Below, in pieces: positions 1 to 8,524 of a DNA stretch of 21,002 bases. The stretch is from Chara braunii (taxonomy: Eukaryota > Streptophyta > Charophyceae > Charales > Characeae): positions 3,380,167-3,401,168 of the forward strand of contig BFEA01000089.1 in assembly GCA_003427395.1 (NCBI GenBank), written 5' to 3'. The notes under the pieces were generated by a model. That model was given only the letters and a program-made list of their open reading frames with translations. It was not told the DNA's origin and searched no databases. The position numbers and the translations under genes are program-made. The stretch's first letter is position 1. Each line of letters opens with the position of its first letter.

Positions 1-91
1 GTCTTAGATTGAGTCAATAGGTTTGTCAGTCAGGGGTTAGAGTCTACGTGGTGAGGTTTGGAACCGTTAACCCGGTTGTGCACATATCACC

Positions 92-672
92 ATGGTGGAC
101 ACCCGGAGTGGGAAGAGCACTAGCCCTTATACCTAGAAACAGCAGGAGAAGATGGCCGCCTTAGTGAGAAAAAACAAGGAGAGGAAGGAGCTCCAGAAAC
201 AGGCGAAGTTAAAGACGATCGCAAAGGAGCAGGCGGCGAAGATGAAGAAACAGGAAGAGGAGATGAAGAGAGTTCAGCACGAGGAGGAAGAGAGGAGAAA
301 GGCTGTCGAAGAGGAAGCAGCAGAAGAAGAAGAAAAAGAGAGAATGCGTATTGAAAGCAGAGAGGGGAGTAGTGACACGAAGAAGGAAAAAACGATTAGC
401 GAGTGGATAGTTAATTTATCGTTAGGGGAAGATGAGGAGGCGAAGTTCTATGTGCCTCAGGACGAAAGGGATGTGTAGCCCAGGAGCTAGCAGCAATGGA
501 TGACCCCCTAGAAAGACAAGAAAAAGAGGAGGAGAAAAAGTTGGAGTGGAAGTTGAGAATGAAGAGGGAGAAGAAAAGGAGGGATGAAGTTAACAGGTTG
601 ACCGCAGAGGTGGCAAAGATGAAGGATTGTAGGCAGGAAGTGGAGGCTAAGGCAGATGACAAGGCCAGATGG
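92..672 (+). pseudogene. gag: Element 1 gag, N-terminal coiled-coil part (broken)
   Basis: The likely original start is ATG at 92, in frame with 152-478 but cut off from it by TAG at 134-136. The product is extremely rich in Lys, Glu, Arg and Ala with heptad-like spacing, which predicts a long coiled coil at the gag N-terminus that could serve particle assembly. The frame stops at TAG 476-478 and continues one frame over from about 478 (codons for AQELAAMDDPLERQ) up to TGG at 670-672. A small indel near 470-478 therefore split it. At 673 the coding sense jumps to the other strand, and the apparent C-terminus encoded past 672 on the + strand is an artefact of the inversion. The charged low-complexity sequence alone would be weak evidence, but context makes gag likely. 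Confidence 0.8.
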
Positions 673-1762
673 GTTCCCTTGTCCGCCAACCCCCTGTGCG
701 CCCGGTCCTCGGCCTCCCCTGGCCTGGCCCCTTTGGCCCTGGCTTCCTCCTCTACCTTGCGGCCTCCCTCCGGCCGCGACAACAGCATAGGACCTCCCCT
801 GTCCCATGCTACTATCCTCCTCCTCAAGACCCCATTCGATCTGACTATATGGGACCTCATCTGTATCACCTTCCTCTAAGGTAAGGATCATATGGTCCTT
901 GACCCTCACGTGGCCTGAAATGGTACGACCTTTCCACTTCTTCCCCTTGTCTAAGTCCTTATGCCAGAAAGTGGTAACTGACATGGACTTGGCCTCAAAT
1001 AACACCACCTCTTTACTGAGCGCATCATACGTCATGGTGGGTTGTTGGAACTTATCAAAGAAGTGTCACGCAGGGGCTTTGGCATGGCACGATAAAATAG
1101 CTGGACCAACTGGGACTCAGTCACCCCATGGTACGGGATTACCACCAGGTCGTCCATCACTGCCTTGAGTGCCTTGGCACTCCTCCACTGCTGTGAGTGG
1201 ATAGTTTGGAGCTTGTCAGAGGCTCTAACGCCTCTGCGCAGATCAGCGAATCGCTCCCTAAGGAACTTGAAGAATTGAGGGAGAAGGGTAACCTTGGAAT
1301 AAGCGACCATGTTGTTTTCACAACCGGCTGCGCGCGCGAGGGATCTAGCAAAACTGGCCACTTCGTCCTTGAGGGTCTGGAAGGCTACCAGGACCTGATC
1401 GTCCTGTACGATGTGTTGTAAGTAAACGTAACTGTTTACACTAGCCTCCCAGTTATCGAAGTTCTCGTAAGATTACCCACCATAAGCATCGGGGAACTTA
1501 AGTTTGACTGGTTCTTTGCGAGGCCTGACCTCGCGCTCAGCAGCAGCTACTACTTTGGCGCCCTCAATGACACCCTCACAGAACTTCCCCACATTGTCTC
1601 TCAATCGTCTGATTTCCCCTCCAACGTGGGTAACCATCTCGCGCGCAAAAAATCCCGAAAACCGGACCGCATGGCCTTTAGGGCTACCTCCTGAGCTCTA
1701 TTGGCTTGGCGTTCTTCCATCCAAGTTGCGCTCAACACCTCCAGGTACCCTAACACCTACGC
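673..1762 (-). pseudogene. gag: Inverted internal segment of element 1 gag (capsid-like and RGG-rich part)
   Basis: Read on the minus strand from 1762 to 673, this encodes the middle of gag: a helical stretch (VLGYLEVLSATWMEERQ), then VKLKFPDAYGG, ENFDNWEASVNSYVYLQH, SFARSLARAAGCENN, a capsid-like helical region with LVQLFYRAMPKPLRD, and a Gly/Arg-rich tail (RGG-type, probably RNA binding) ending in GGQGN. Joined after Trp at 670-672 and before codon CAA at 1763-1765, both junctions are in frame, so the breakpoints are 672/673 and 1762/1763. Inner lesions on this strand are TAG at 1757-1759, a 2-nt gain in a CG run near 1638-1646, TAA at 1473-1475 and an indel near 1065. No inverted repeat is visible at the ends. 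Genome mis-assembly is the main alternative to a real inversion. Confidence 0.85.
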
Positions 1763-2116
1763 CAAGTGGGAGGTAGGGGTCAAGGTCCCCCGCCAAATCG
1801 TCAAGGTTCTTGTCGGTCCCCACCACGACGAGGTGGAAAGCCACCTCAAGGAGGATGGCACCCAGAGTTGCCACAGGGCAGGCCCTGGGAAGACTTGGGC
1901 TTGGACCAGCGCGTATGGCAGAAATGCGTGAACTTGGGTCAGTGCGTGTTTTGTGGTGACCCGACCCACGTAATTAAATTTTTCCACAGTACAGACAGGC
2001 CCGATGGGCTGCTCAACAGTCAAAAAACAGCCGCCAGTAGGGGTCGCAACTGCCCCTACTTCAAGGCCATGTGGGGAAGCGAGCGCGCGCATACAGGAAA
2101 CTCCCAAACCACATGA
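1763..2116 (+). pseudogene. gag: Element 1 gag C-terminus, nucleocapsid with damaged zinc knuckle
   Basis: The + strand gag frame resumes here with a Gly/Arg/Pro/Gln-rich stretch (GGRGQGPPPNRQG) and a CCHC-type zinc knuckle of nucleocapsid proteins, which normally binds the genomic RNA. Cysteines at 1943 and 1952 and histidine at 1967 fit C-x2-C-x4-H-x4-C, but the last position (1982-1984) is TTC, Phe, where Cys (TGC or TGT) is expected, so zinc binding should be lost. The frame ends at TGA 2114-2116. Pol-like sequence continues in another frame from about 2004, so a frameshift or a former gag-pol junction lies between about 1990 and 2110. Confidence 0.82.
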
Positions 2117-2219
2117 GCCTATGGCAGAGGTTGCAGGCCCGTGCCTAACTAGTTGTCCAGAGACTGCTTGTGTTAGCGTCTCTCTAGGCACGTCCCTCAC
2201 ATGTGTGGCAGAAGAGCTG

Positions 2220-2600
2220 AACGAGAGGATGCCAGCCTCGGCCAAAATGAAGAAGGAGAGTAAAGGACAACTGATCTTGATAGATGTAGAAGTATTTAGA
2301 AGCAGAATAGGGACCCTTATAAACTGAGGGGCGACCCGTAGTTATATTAGCCGTAGAGCGTTGAAGAAGCTGAGGCTAGGATTGAAAGTCTAAAAGTTAG
2401 CAGACCCTATAGTCAGTGTCCTCGCAGACAACCGCACAATGCGTGTTGAGGACTATGTAGAGGGAGTACAAGCGTACTTTCGCCTAAAGAAAGATGGGAA
2501 GGTGGAGAAAGTTCTTCATTCCTTGACTCTCCTCGTACAGGATGACCTTCCCTTCGATATAGTATTGGGAATGGATTGGGGAGAGGCAGCAGGGGCCACA
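2220..2600 (+). pseudogene. pr: Element 1 aspartic protease (active site destroyed)
   Basis: Retroviral-type protease of the polyprotein. The frame reads GQLILIDVEVF, then the active-site loop TLI-N-stop-GATRSYISRRALKK where the family has D-T/S-G-A. The Asp codon is now AAC (2322-2324) and the next codon is TGA (2325-2327). A second stop, TAA, follows at 2391-2393. The C-terminal half has the typical flap-to-end pattern DDLPFDIVLGMDWGEAAGATL near 2545-2600. Element 2 keeps the Asp at the matching place, which supports the alignment. The sequence flows directly into RT with no gap. Confidence 0.82.
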
Positions 2601-2699
2601 CTCCACTTAAGAAAGCATGAGTGTAGGTTCACTAGTCCGTCAGGTGAGGTTAAGACTGTCCGCCTGTTTCATGTGTCAGGTGTAGACAACACTCTAGCA

Positions 2700-3592
2700 C
2701 ATTGTTGTCTCAGTGCTCCCGCGTTCGCGCGACTAGTGAAAAAGGAGCAATTAGAAGATCAGGTCTTCGTAGTGTATGTGAGGCCTATAACTAAGGCTAA
2801 GGAAGAGGTAAGTTCCACGGAACCAACCATTGCCAAGTTGTTGGAAGAATTCAAAGATTTGACTGAGTCGCCGACAGGAGTAGTGTCGCGACCCATCCAG
2901 CACAGGATAGAGATAGAGCTTGGCAGTAGAACTCCTAAGCGAGCAGTCTACAGGATGTCCCCTAAAGAGTTAGAGAAGTTGCGTAAGCAGTTAGACGAGC
3001 TCTTTGAGAAAGGTTGGATCAGACCCAGTTCGTCTCCTTTTGGAGCACCAGTCCTGTTTGTCCCCAAGAAGGAAGGAAAGCTTCGTATGTGTATAGACAA
3101 CAAGGGTTTGAATGCGATTACTGTGAAAAATGTTGAACCACTGCCCAGGATAGACGATCTCTTAGATCGGGTGCAGGGTTGCAAGTATTTCTCTAAGATA
3201 GACCTGAAGTCCGGATATCATCAGATTGAGGTCCATCCTGATGACTAGTACAAGGCTGCGTTCCAAACTAGATATGGGCATTATGAGTTTATAGTGATGC
3301 CCTTTGGACTCACTAACGCGCCAGCGACATTTCAACGTTGTATGAACGATTTGTTTAAACCTTGGTTAGACAAGTTTGTAGTAGTTTATTTACATGACAT
3401 CTTAGTTTTCAGCAAGACCCTCCAAGAGCATCAGGGTCATCTGAGACAGGTCTTGGAGAAGCTTAGAGAGGCTAACTTCAAGATCAACGCAAATAAGTGC
3501 GAGTGGGCCAAGACACAAGTCTTGTACTTGAGCCACGTATTAGACGGAGACGACATTAAGCCAGAGGACAGAAAGATAGTGGCGATTAGACT
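2700..3592 (+). pseudogene. rt: Element 1 reverse transcriptase (stop, YxDD mutated, frameshift)
   Basis: Clear Ty3/gypsy RT. In order: the linker HRIEIELGSRTPKRAVYRMSP, GWIRPSSSPFGAPVLFVPKK, GKLRMCIDNKGLNAIT, motif A KYFSKIDLKSGYHQI with its catalytic Asp present, MPFGLTNAPATFQRCMND, and motif C VVYLHDILVFS. Motif C should be YxDD; the first Asp is His (CAT, 3393-3395), which removes a metal-binding catalytic residue. An in-frame TAG at 3246-3248 sits where element 2 has CAG (Gln), consistent with a C-to-T change. A small indel near 3588-3592 moves the frame just before the RT-RNase H connection (DWSTPRTLTELRSFLG). Confidence 0.95.
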
Positions 3593-4200
3593 GGTCGACA
3601 CCCCGCACATTGACAGAGTTGCGGTCGTTCCTAGGCTTAGCTAACTACTGTAGGAAGTTCGTAAGGAACTTCTCTACTATCGCCGCTCCCTTGCGCAGGT
3701 TGCTGAAGAAAGAGGCAATCTGGCAATGGGACAAAGACTGTACGTCTGCGCTAAAGAAGTTGAAGCGCGCATTGATAGAGTACCCTGTCCTCAAAGTAGT
3801 TGATCCGTCCTTGCCATTTGTCATCATCACGGACGCAAGTCAGTATGGTATAGGCGCCGTGTTGCATCAAGATGGCGGCAATGGCTATAGACCCGTGGAG
3901 TTCATATCAGCGAGGATGCCTTCAGAGAAAGTTGCCACCTCGACGTATGAAAGAGAACTTTACGCTCTCAGGCAAACCTTAGAGCATTGGAAGCATTACT
4001 TGCTTGGGAGACACTTCAAAGTGTATTCTGACCATGAGACGCTTCGTTGGTTAAAGACTCGGGTCAAGATGACACCTAAATTAACTAGGTGGGCCGCTGA
4101 AATAGACCAATATGACTTTGAGCTTAAGCCTGTCAAAGGCAAAATTTAATATAACGTAGTTGCGGATACTCTGAGTAGAACATCAGACTACTTTGGAGCT
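3593..4200 (+). pseudogene. rh: Element 1 RT connection and RNase H
   Basis: After the frameshift the connection reads ELRSFLGLANYCRKFVRNFS, then RNase H: FVIITDASQYGIGAVL (first acidic residue), STYERELYALRQ (Glu), HFKVYSDHETLRWL (Asp), and a tail FELKPVKGK interrupted by TAA at 4147-4149 before YNVVADTLSR. The usual tail is GxxNxVADALSR, so the last Asp-containing motif survives although it follows the stop. This enzyme degrades the RNA strand of the replication hybrid. The catalytic set looks intact, unlike RT and integrase next to it. The open stretch 3610-4149 is one of the longest left in the element. Confidence 0.93.
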
Positions 4201-5500
4201 ATAGTACACTATCTGGATATAGGGAGAGACCTGCAGGAGAAAGTGAGGCAAGCGTATGCGCAGGACCCTATCTATAGTGACCTCCTAAAGAAAGTTAGAC
4301 ATACCCCAGAGATAGAGCCAGATTACCGCACTACAGAAGGTTTACTATTCGAGAAGACTAATGTATTTGACCGTCTATACGTCCCCAACAGCAAGGAGAT
4401 CCGTAGTCTAATCCTAGGGGAATGCCATGACAAAGAGGGACACTTCGGTTGGCAAACGACATTAGCCAATCTGATGCGTGCGTATACCTGGCCATGGATG
4501 AAGAATGATTGCATAGAGTATGTTTGCAATTGTAAAGTGTGCTAGAGGAATAAGACTACTAAGCACGCCCCTCTTGGTCTTCTTAGACCTCTGCCTATTC
4601 CTGATCAGCCTGGAGATTCTGTGTCCATAGACTTCATGGATACTCAGGTCAAGAGTAGGCATGGCAAGAGCCAAGTCACGGTCATAGTTGACCGTTTTAG
4701 TAAGTATGTCGTTTTTGTTCCTTTGCCTGCAGAGGCACGCACAAAATTAGTTATTCAGAAGTTCTTTGATCATTGGGTTAGTGAGAACGGAATCTCATTA
4801 TCCATAGTTAGCGATAAAGATACTGGTTTCACCAGGCAGAACTGGCAAGAACTCATGAGAGTTTACGGGTCAAAGTTATTAATGTCATCTGGCCGTCACC
4901 CAGAGACCAACCGTCAGACATAACAGATGAACAAGATCCTACAGCAAGTTTTGCGCATGTACATTAGACTTGACCAGATCAACTGGGATGAGATGTTGCC
5001 TAAGGTAGGTAGTGCATACAATAACATCGTGCATCTATCCACCTGCCGCACTCCCGATGAGCTGCACGAGTCCTTTAGACCACGCAGACCGTTCGAAGGA
5101 CTGAACCGGGATCAGATTCACAGGCCACCGCCTGGAACCAGGGAGTTCGCAGTACAGCATGAGAAAGAGCTATCAACTGTTGTCGAAAACCTCAGGAAGG
5201 CCCAACATAGAATGATAGAACAGGCCAATAAGCACCGTCGCCCATCGAAGTTTCAGGTAGGCGACTTAGTCTGGGTCAAGTCTAAAGAGTTTGCACCTAA
5301 GGAGCACATCTCACAAAAGTTGTTGCCTGCATATATAGGACCGTGGCCGGTTCTAGAAGTCAAGGGCGGAGAGGATGGACCGTCCTACACTATAAAGATT
5401 CTAGCACACCTCCACACATACCCTGTGTTCCATGCTTCAAAGTTGTTGTCGTGTGTCACAAGTCAANAGTTCNCTTCAAGAAGATCCATGATCCCCCCGG
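4201..5500 (+). pseudogene. int: Element 1 integrase (catalytic Glu replaced by a stop)
   Basis: All in one frame with stops. The N-terminal HHCC zinc finger is visible (CHDKEGHFG, then CKVC near 4531-4542) and is followed by TAG 4543-4545, where element 2 has CAA (Gln) in VCQR. The catalytic core has SIDF (first Asp), VTVIVDRFSKY, and VSDKDTGF (second Asp). Exactly 35 residues after the second Asp, where DD35E requires Glu, is TAA (4921-4923), preceded by GRHPETNRQT and followed by QMNKILQQ. The C-terminal part has VGDLVWVKSKEF and a GPY/F-like module (AYIGPWPVLEVK, HTYPVFHASKLL). Ns at 5467 and 5473 interrupt the link to the chromodomain. A stop at the third catalytic residue makes it inactive. 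Confidence 0.95.
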
Positions 5501-5718
5501 ATATGGATGAAAGTTATGACATTGACGGCATTGTAGATGAAGATGTCTTTAGAACAGGAGGTAGAGGTCGTCCACATAAACAGTATAAGGTCCGGTTTGC
5601 TTATTAGGAACCGGAAGACAACTGCTGGTTCACTAGAACATAACTTCTAGAAACAGCTCCCGACATAGTCAGAGCCTACGAGCATGATAAGAAGGGTAAA
5701 GGTCCTGCCTTGGACTGA
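5501..5718 (+). pseudogene. Element 1 C-terminal chromodomain (two stops)
   Basis: The sequence YDIDGIVDEDV, HKQYKVRFAY, EPEDNCWF, APDIVRAYEHD matches the beta-strand and C-terminal helix pattern of integrase chromodomains, which in chromoviruses are thought to steer integration toward marked chromatin. The Trp of the usual V-K-W-x-G-Y segment is Phe here (VRF), so the aromatic cage is incomplete; whether that is ancestral or decay is unclear. TAG at 5605-5607 and TAA at 5641-5643 interrupt it, and TGA at 5716-5718 ends the polyprotein. The probable LTR starts 39 bases later. Confidence 0.8.
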
Positions 5719-5800
5719 AATATTCTCGGAGGACCTCGAATTTAGGACGGCGGGAGTGAAACGGTTTTCACCTCTTTGCAGTAGCAGACAAAGATCCCAG

Positions 5801-5932
5801 GGTTCGATCCCTAGACCTTGCCCAACCGGTGTACAATGTTTGTGTAGACCTCGAGAGTTAAACCTGTGACCTGTGTATTCGTAAACAGTTGGTAGGCAGT
5901 CATACGTCCTTAGGTAGCCAGAGTTCGATCTG
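5801..5932 (+). promoter_or_regulatory. Two tRNA-like (box B) motifs in the element 1 LTR
   Basis: GGTTCGATCCC at 5801-5811 fits the RNA polymerase III box B / T-loop consensus GGTTCGANNCC. A second, weaker copy, AGTTCGATCTG, lies at 5922-5932, and the flanks are also alike (CCAG before; TAGAC-TTG after). The second is preceded at 5886-5895 by CAGTTGGTAG, like a tRNA D-loop, about 33 bases before the T-loop, close to normal tRNA spacing. No full cloverleaf can be drawn and the acceptor and anticodon stems are not evident, so this is at best a tRNA-derived fossil. Confidence 0.35.
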
Positions 5933-6201
5933 TAGACTTGTGGAATAGAAGTCTTAGCAAGTTCCAGAAATCTTAGCGGTAGTCCTTCTAGAAGGTGAGC
6001 AAGTGGACAAGTAGGCAAGTGGTGAGTCAAGTGGTGGACTAACTGCAGTGCAATTGCAGTACGACCTCGGCAGGTTAGCAGTGAGTCCCCATTCAGTCAG
6101 CGGTAAGGTCCAGTCAGTCCCAAGTCCGGTCCAGCAAGTACCACAAGGGACTGTGAGCACCATGGGCCGATGGAAGAGGGCAGACCAACGAGTTTCAGAA
6201 G

Positions 6202-6208
6202 TATAAAT
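6202..6208 (+). promoter_or_regulatory. TATA box in the element 1 LTR
   Basis: TATAAAT preceded by GAAG, inside the probable LTR about 445 bases after its start. Transcription would be expected to begin about 25-30 bases downstream, where the sequence is CCAGCCATTCATTCATTTCT. The short string ATTCATTCATTTCT also occurs in the LTRs of element 2 (10136, 10336 and a diverged site near 18850), so it may be a shared LTR motif or chance. Confidence 0.5.
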
Positions 6209-6660
6209 CAAGAAACAACGTCCAGCCATTCATTCATTTCTGCGTGAGCTATGCCGAAGCACTGCCACAGCGACTTGTGCAAGGAGGTCTGCAGTGAGCC
6301 CGGAGCTGAAGTGGGCGAGAGAGAAGGAGCGTAGCTTAGCGATAGGGTAGAAGCAGCCATAGCTGCCATAGCTGTAGTTTAGTGTGCAGTGCGTGTGTGT
6401 ATGTGCGAGTGTTCAGAGAGTCGCGTGTAGGATATCCAGGGTGATCATGTGTATGTGATCAGTGAGTTGTTTGGGCGTTGAGTCGCCATAGCCAGTTGAA
6501 AGTGAACTCGTATTTGGATGCCATATCTCTGAGTTTTGAGTGGCCGCATGTCGCCAATTTGCTGCGTTACTGTTTGCATGCATGAAAAGTGTGAATGAGA
6601 ACGACTCTGATTGGATATTTGATGTTTATTTCAAATTCGGTAAAGAATTTGGATGTAACA

Positions 6661-7130
6661 TTGAGGCAAATGTTGTTTAGTTTATTCTTCTGCATAACAT
6701 ATATATTTTTTAGATTTTTTAAAAATCGTTGTTTTTTTTCTTCTTTTTTTTTCTGGGTCTGTGTTCGGCCGAACGACGGAACTCGTCGAGTGGGGGTACC
6801 GAGCGGTCGGGCGGTCGGGTTCGGGCGTTCGGCCTGTCCCGAACACCGGCAACCCTGTATACATATATATAGAAATATATAATTTATTATTTTTTTTAGT
6901 CAAGAATTTTAGTTTTTTTTTTTTCCTCTCTTTTTTTAATAAAACAACCGGGAAGCATGCCCGGCGTCCTTTATATTTCAGTGCCAGGAATGGGGCCTGG
7001 CGTCCTTTACGAAAATTTTTGCGGTCCTGATTTAGGGTGAGACATCACCGGTCAAGCCCAAAAACTGGACCGCTAGACACGACAAACCCTAAGCTCAGAA
7101 ATACCACCGAAGAAAGCAAATCAACCAATG
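6661..7130. other. Non-coding flank of element 1, T-rich with a GC island
   Basis: No coding signal. Long T runs (6690-6760 and 6885-6940) surround a GC-rich patch at 6763-6860 with repeated TTCGG/CGAAC words and a perfect 12-base palindrome, GTTCGGCCGAAC, at 6763-6774. A short direct repeat CC(Y)GGCGTCCTTTA occurs at 6961-6973 and 6996-7009. These may be remnants of another repeat that I do not recognise. Confidence 0.5.
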
Positions 7131-7206
7131 TCTCTCTCTCTCACTCACTCTATATATCTATCTATCTATCTATATATATATATATATATATTCTTTTTTT
7201 TTTTTC
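7131..7206. repeat. Compound microsatellite (TC)n-(TATC)n-(TA)n-T run
   Basis: Consecutive TC, TCAC, TATC and TA repeats pass directly into a T run. It is plain simple-sequence DNA that marks the boundary between the T-rich flank and the A-rich repeat region that follows. Confidence 0.9.
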
Positions 7207-7405
7207 CTAATCTAAATTAGGAAATTAAATGTGGTCAAACTTTAGAAAAGCGAAAGCGAAGACCGTCCCGGATGGTAGGCTGGATGGGGGAGGAAGCATC
7301 AAGCCCAACATCTCGGATGATAGTCACTGAAAAACAGTCACACAACTCCTACCTATACCTTCCCTGATTTAAATCAACGACTTATCTTTTCAGTGAAGAA
7401 GGCAC

Positions 7406-7645
7406 AAAAAATCGTTACTGACTTTTTGTATAAAGAAAGTCAAAATTCCAGACAAAGACTAAAATGATCTTCCTACCATAAAGAAAGCAAAAAAAAAACC
7501 AAAAAATTACTAAAACTAAGTCCCCAAAATCATTACTAGCAATCTGTATAAGAAAGTCAAAATTCTAGACAAAACCTAAAATGAGCCACCTACCATAGAG
7601 AAATCAAAACAAAAAGCCAAAAAAAGAATACTAAAACTGCCTTCT
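7406..7645. repeat. Diverged tandem duplication, unit about 120 bp, A-rich
   Basis: Copy 1 (7406-7524) and copy 2 (7525-7645) share in order AAAATC(G/A)TTACT, TGTATAA, GAAAGTCAAAATTC(C/T)AGACAAA, CTAAAATGA, CACCTACCATA/CTTCCTACCATA, GAAA-CAAAA, and TACTAAAACT. The copies differ at scattered sites and small gaps, so the duplication is old. There is no open frame. Function unknown. Confidence 0.75.
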
Positions 7646-7772
7646 AAAACGACGAAGCGATTGAACAAAAAATTACTAAAAAAAAGTCAAACGCCAAACG
7701 AATGATTGGCGAAGCGCTAGAAGTGTTCTTCGTCATTAGAAAACAAGCATCCAGAATCCCGAAAGCACATAG

Positions 7773-7820
7773 GTCGAAGTCACGGCAATCTCCTAAGTCG
7801 AAGTCAAGGCAATCTCCTAA
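7773..7820. repeat. Two adjacent copies of a 24-bp unit
   Basis: The unit gtcgaagtca-cggcaatctc-ctaa at 7773-7796 is repeated at 7797-7820 with a single change (cacgg to caagg). The near identity means this duplication is much younger than the neighbouring 120-bp repeat. Confidence 0.9.
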
Positions 7821-7920
7821 CTAAGTGGAAGCTACCATGTTTCGACAAAGGGTGCAATCACACTTCACTGTCCAGCTTTCTCAGCAAAGCTACGGTCGCC
7901 AAAACCCTAACATCAAAGTT

Positions 7921-8386
7921 TCATATCAAAGACCGGGGAGGAGCTCCTGATCAGACTCATCAGGTTTATTGCAGCGTTCAACCCTCGCCGTTCGATCGTC
8001 CCCACAATCAGCACTCTCCTTCCTCGACCGGATAGGATTGTTGGCCATGCTCGGCTAACCGAACTCAACGAAGGTCAGGAATCATGATATGACCCCCTTG
8101 GCGCAGGTCCCACCATCAACCCTCTGCGCCTCGATCTCGTCATCGTCAAGTTTTGGCGGCAGATCCGTATTTTTTCGGAGCTGCGTTAGTGATCCCCCAA
8201 CACTCGAACGCTGCGAATCAAGTTTTTTGTCTTTTGTCGCCAGCTTCAGCAACTTCAATCTTCAGAGCCGAACAGTACAACAGGCTGCTCCAGTGCTGCT
8301 CCAGGCAACGCGGAAGTAGCGCTCACTCCGTATCAACGACCGGAGGGCAAAACCCCCGATCAACTCCATCAGGTATAGTGACGACG
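7921..8386. repeat. Diverged direct repeat of about 55 bp at 7921-7976 and 8329-8386
   Basis: Both sites read TATCAA(A/C)GACCGG(G/A)G, then CC(T/C)GATCA, then CATCAGGT(T/A)TA, then a CG-containing tail. The stretch between is C/T-rich, and its open frames lack known motifs and do not look conserved. The pair could be the ends of an unrecognised element or two parts of a degraded repeat. Confidence 0.55.
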
Positions 8387-8427
8387 CAGCTGCACAGCAA
8401 AAACAACAGTGTTATTGCGTTGCCGAT

Positions 8428-8524
8428 GTGACGCATTAACGCTGCGCTAACGCGTCGGTGTGACGCGTTGACACTGCGCTAACGCAACCCTTACGCGTCA
8501 TAGCCCTAACACTGCGCTAACACA
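8428..8524. repeat. Three short degenerate copies around CTGCGCTAAC
   Basis: The pattern GTGACGC(A/G)TT(A/G)AC(G/A)CTGCGCTAACGC appears at 8428-8453 and 8460-8485, and a third, looser copy (TAACACTGCGCTAACAC) near 8507-8523. The phrases ACGCGT and GCGTTA recur between them. The spacing is about 32 and 40 bases. CpG content is high compared with the flanks. Confidence 0.7.

Larger units (their letters stand above)
1..6660 (+). mobile_element. Element 1: decayed Ty3/gypsy chromovirus, 5' LTR outside the window
   Basis: Domains run in the Ty3/gypsy order: gag with a zinc knuckle, aspartic protease, reverse transcriptase, RNase H, integrase with HHCC finger and DD35E core, and a C-terminal chromodomain, followed by a probable 3' LTR ending in CA at 6660. 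Integrase after RNase H separates it from Ty1/copia, and the chromodomain places it with the chromoviruses. Positions 1-91 have no coding signal and are probably leader. The reading frame is broken by at least ten in-frame stops and several frameshifts, and gag contains an inverted block, so the copy cannot encode its own mobility. Two unresolved bases lie at 5467 and 5473. Group assignment is sure; the exact family is not known to me. Confidence 0.93.
5757..6660 (+). repeat. Probable 3' LTR of element 1
   Basis: It starts TGAAACGG after a purine-rich run (aggacggcgggag, a candidate polypurine tract) and ends GGATGTAACA at 6660, giving the TG...CA ends usual for LTRs. The end resembles the LTR end of element 2 (GGATCGTAACA). 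A TATA box at 6202-6208 fits an LTR promoter. The 5' LTR lies outside the window, so the boundaries rest on terminal motifs and position, not on a paired copy. There is no convincing open frame inside. Confidence 0.62.

Noticed and set aside
411-869. 152-codon minus-strand frame overlapping the start of element 1 gag
   Set aside because: It is the shadow of the gag coiled-coil part (up to 672) and in another frame from the real minus-strand gag segment (673 on).
1757-2245. 162-codon minus-strand frame over the element 1 zinc knuckle
   Set aside because: No recognisable motif, whereas the + strand has the Gly-rich region and zinc knuckle in continuity with gag.
5870-5945. A functional tRNA gene in the element 1 LTR
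   Set aside because: T-loop and D-loop words are present but acceptor and anticodon stems do not pair, so only a tRNA-like fossil is reported.
6595-7030. Overlapping open frames in the T-rich flank
   Set aside because: Phe-rich translations of T runs on one strand and Lys-rich on the other; low complexity only.
7141-7200. Tandem repeats as a possible CRISPR array
   Set aside because: The repeats are simple sequence or have no unique spacers of constant length, and the context is eukaryotic.
8089-8431. Open frames in 8089-8431 as a small gene
   Set aside because: Two overlapping frames of similar length, no motif, Ser-rich composition from C/T-rich DNA, and no homologous counterpart visible in the window.
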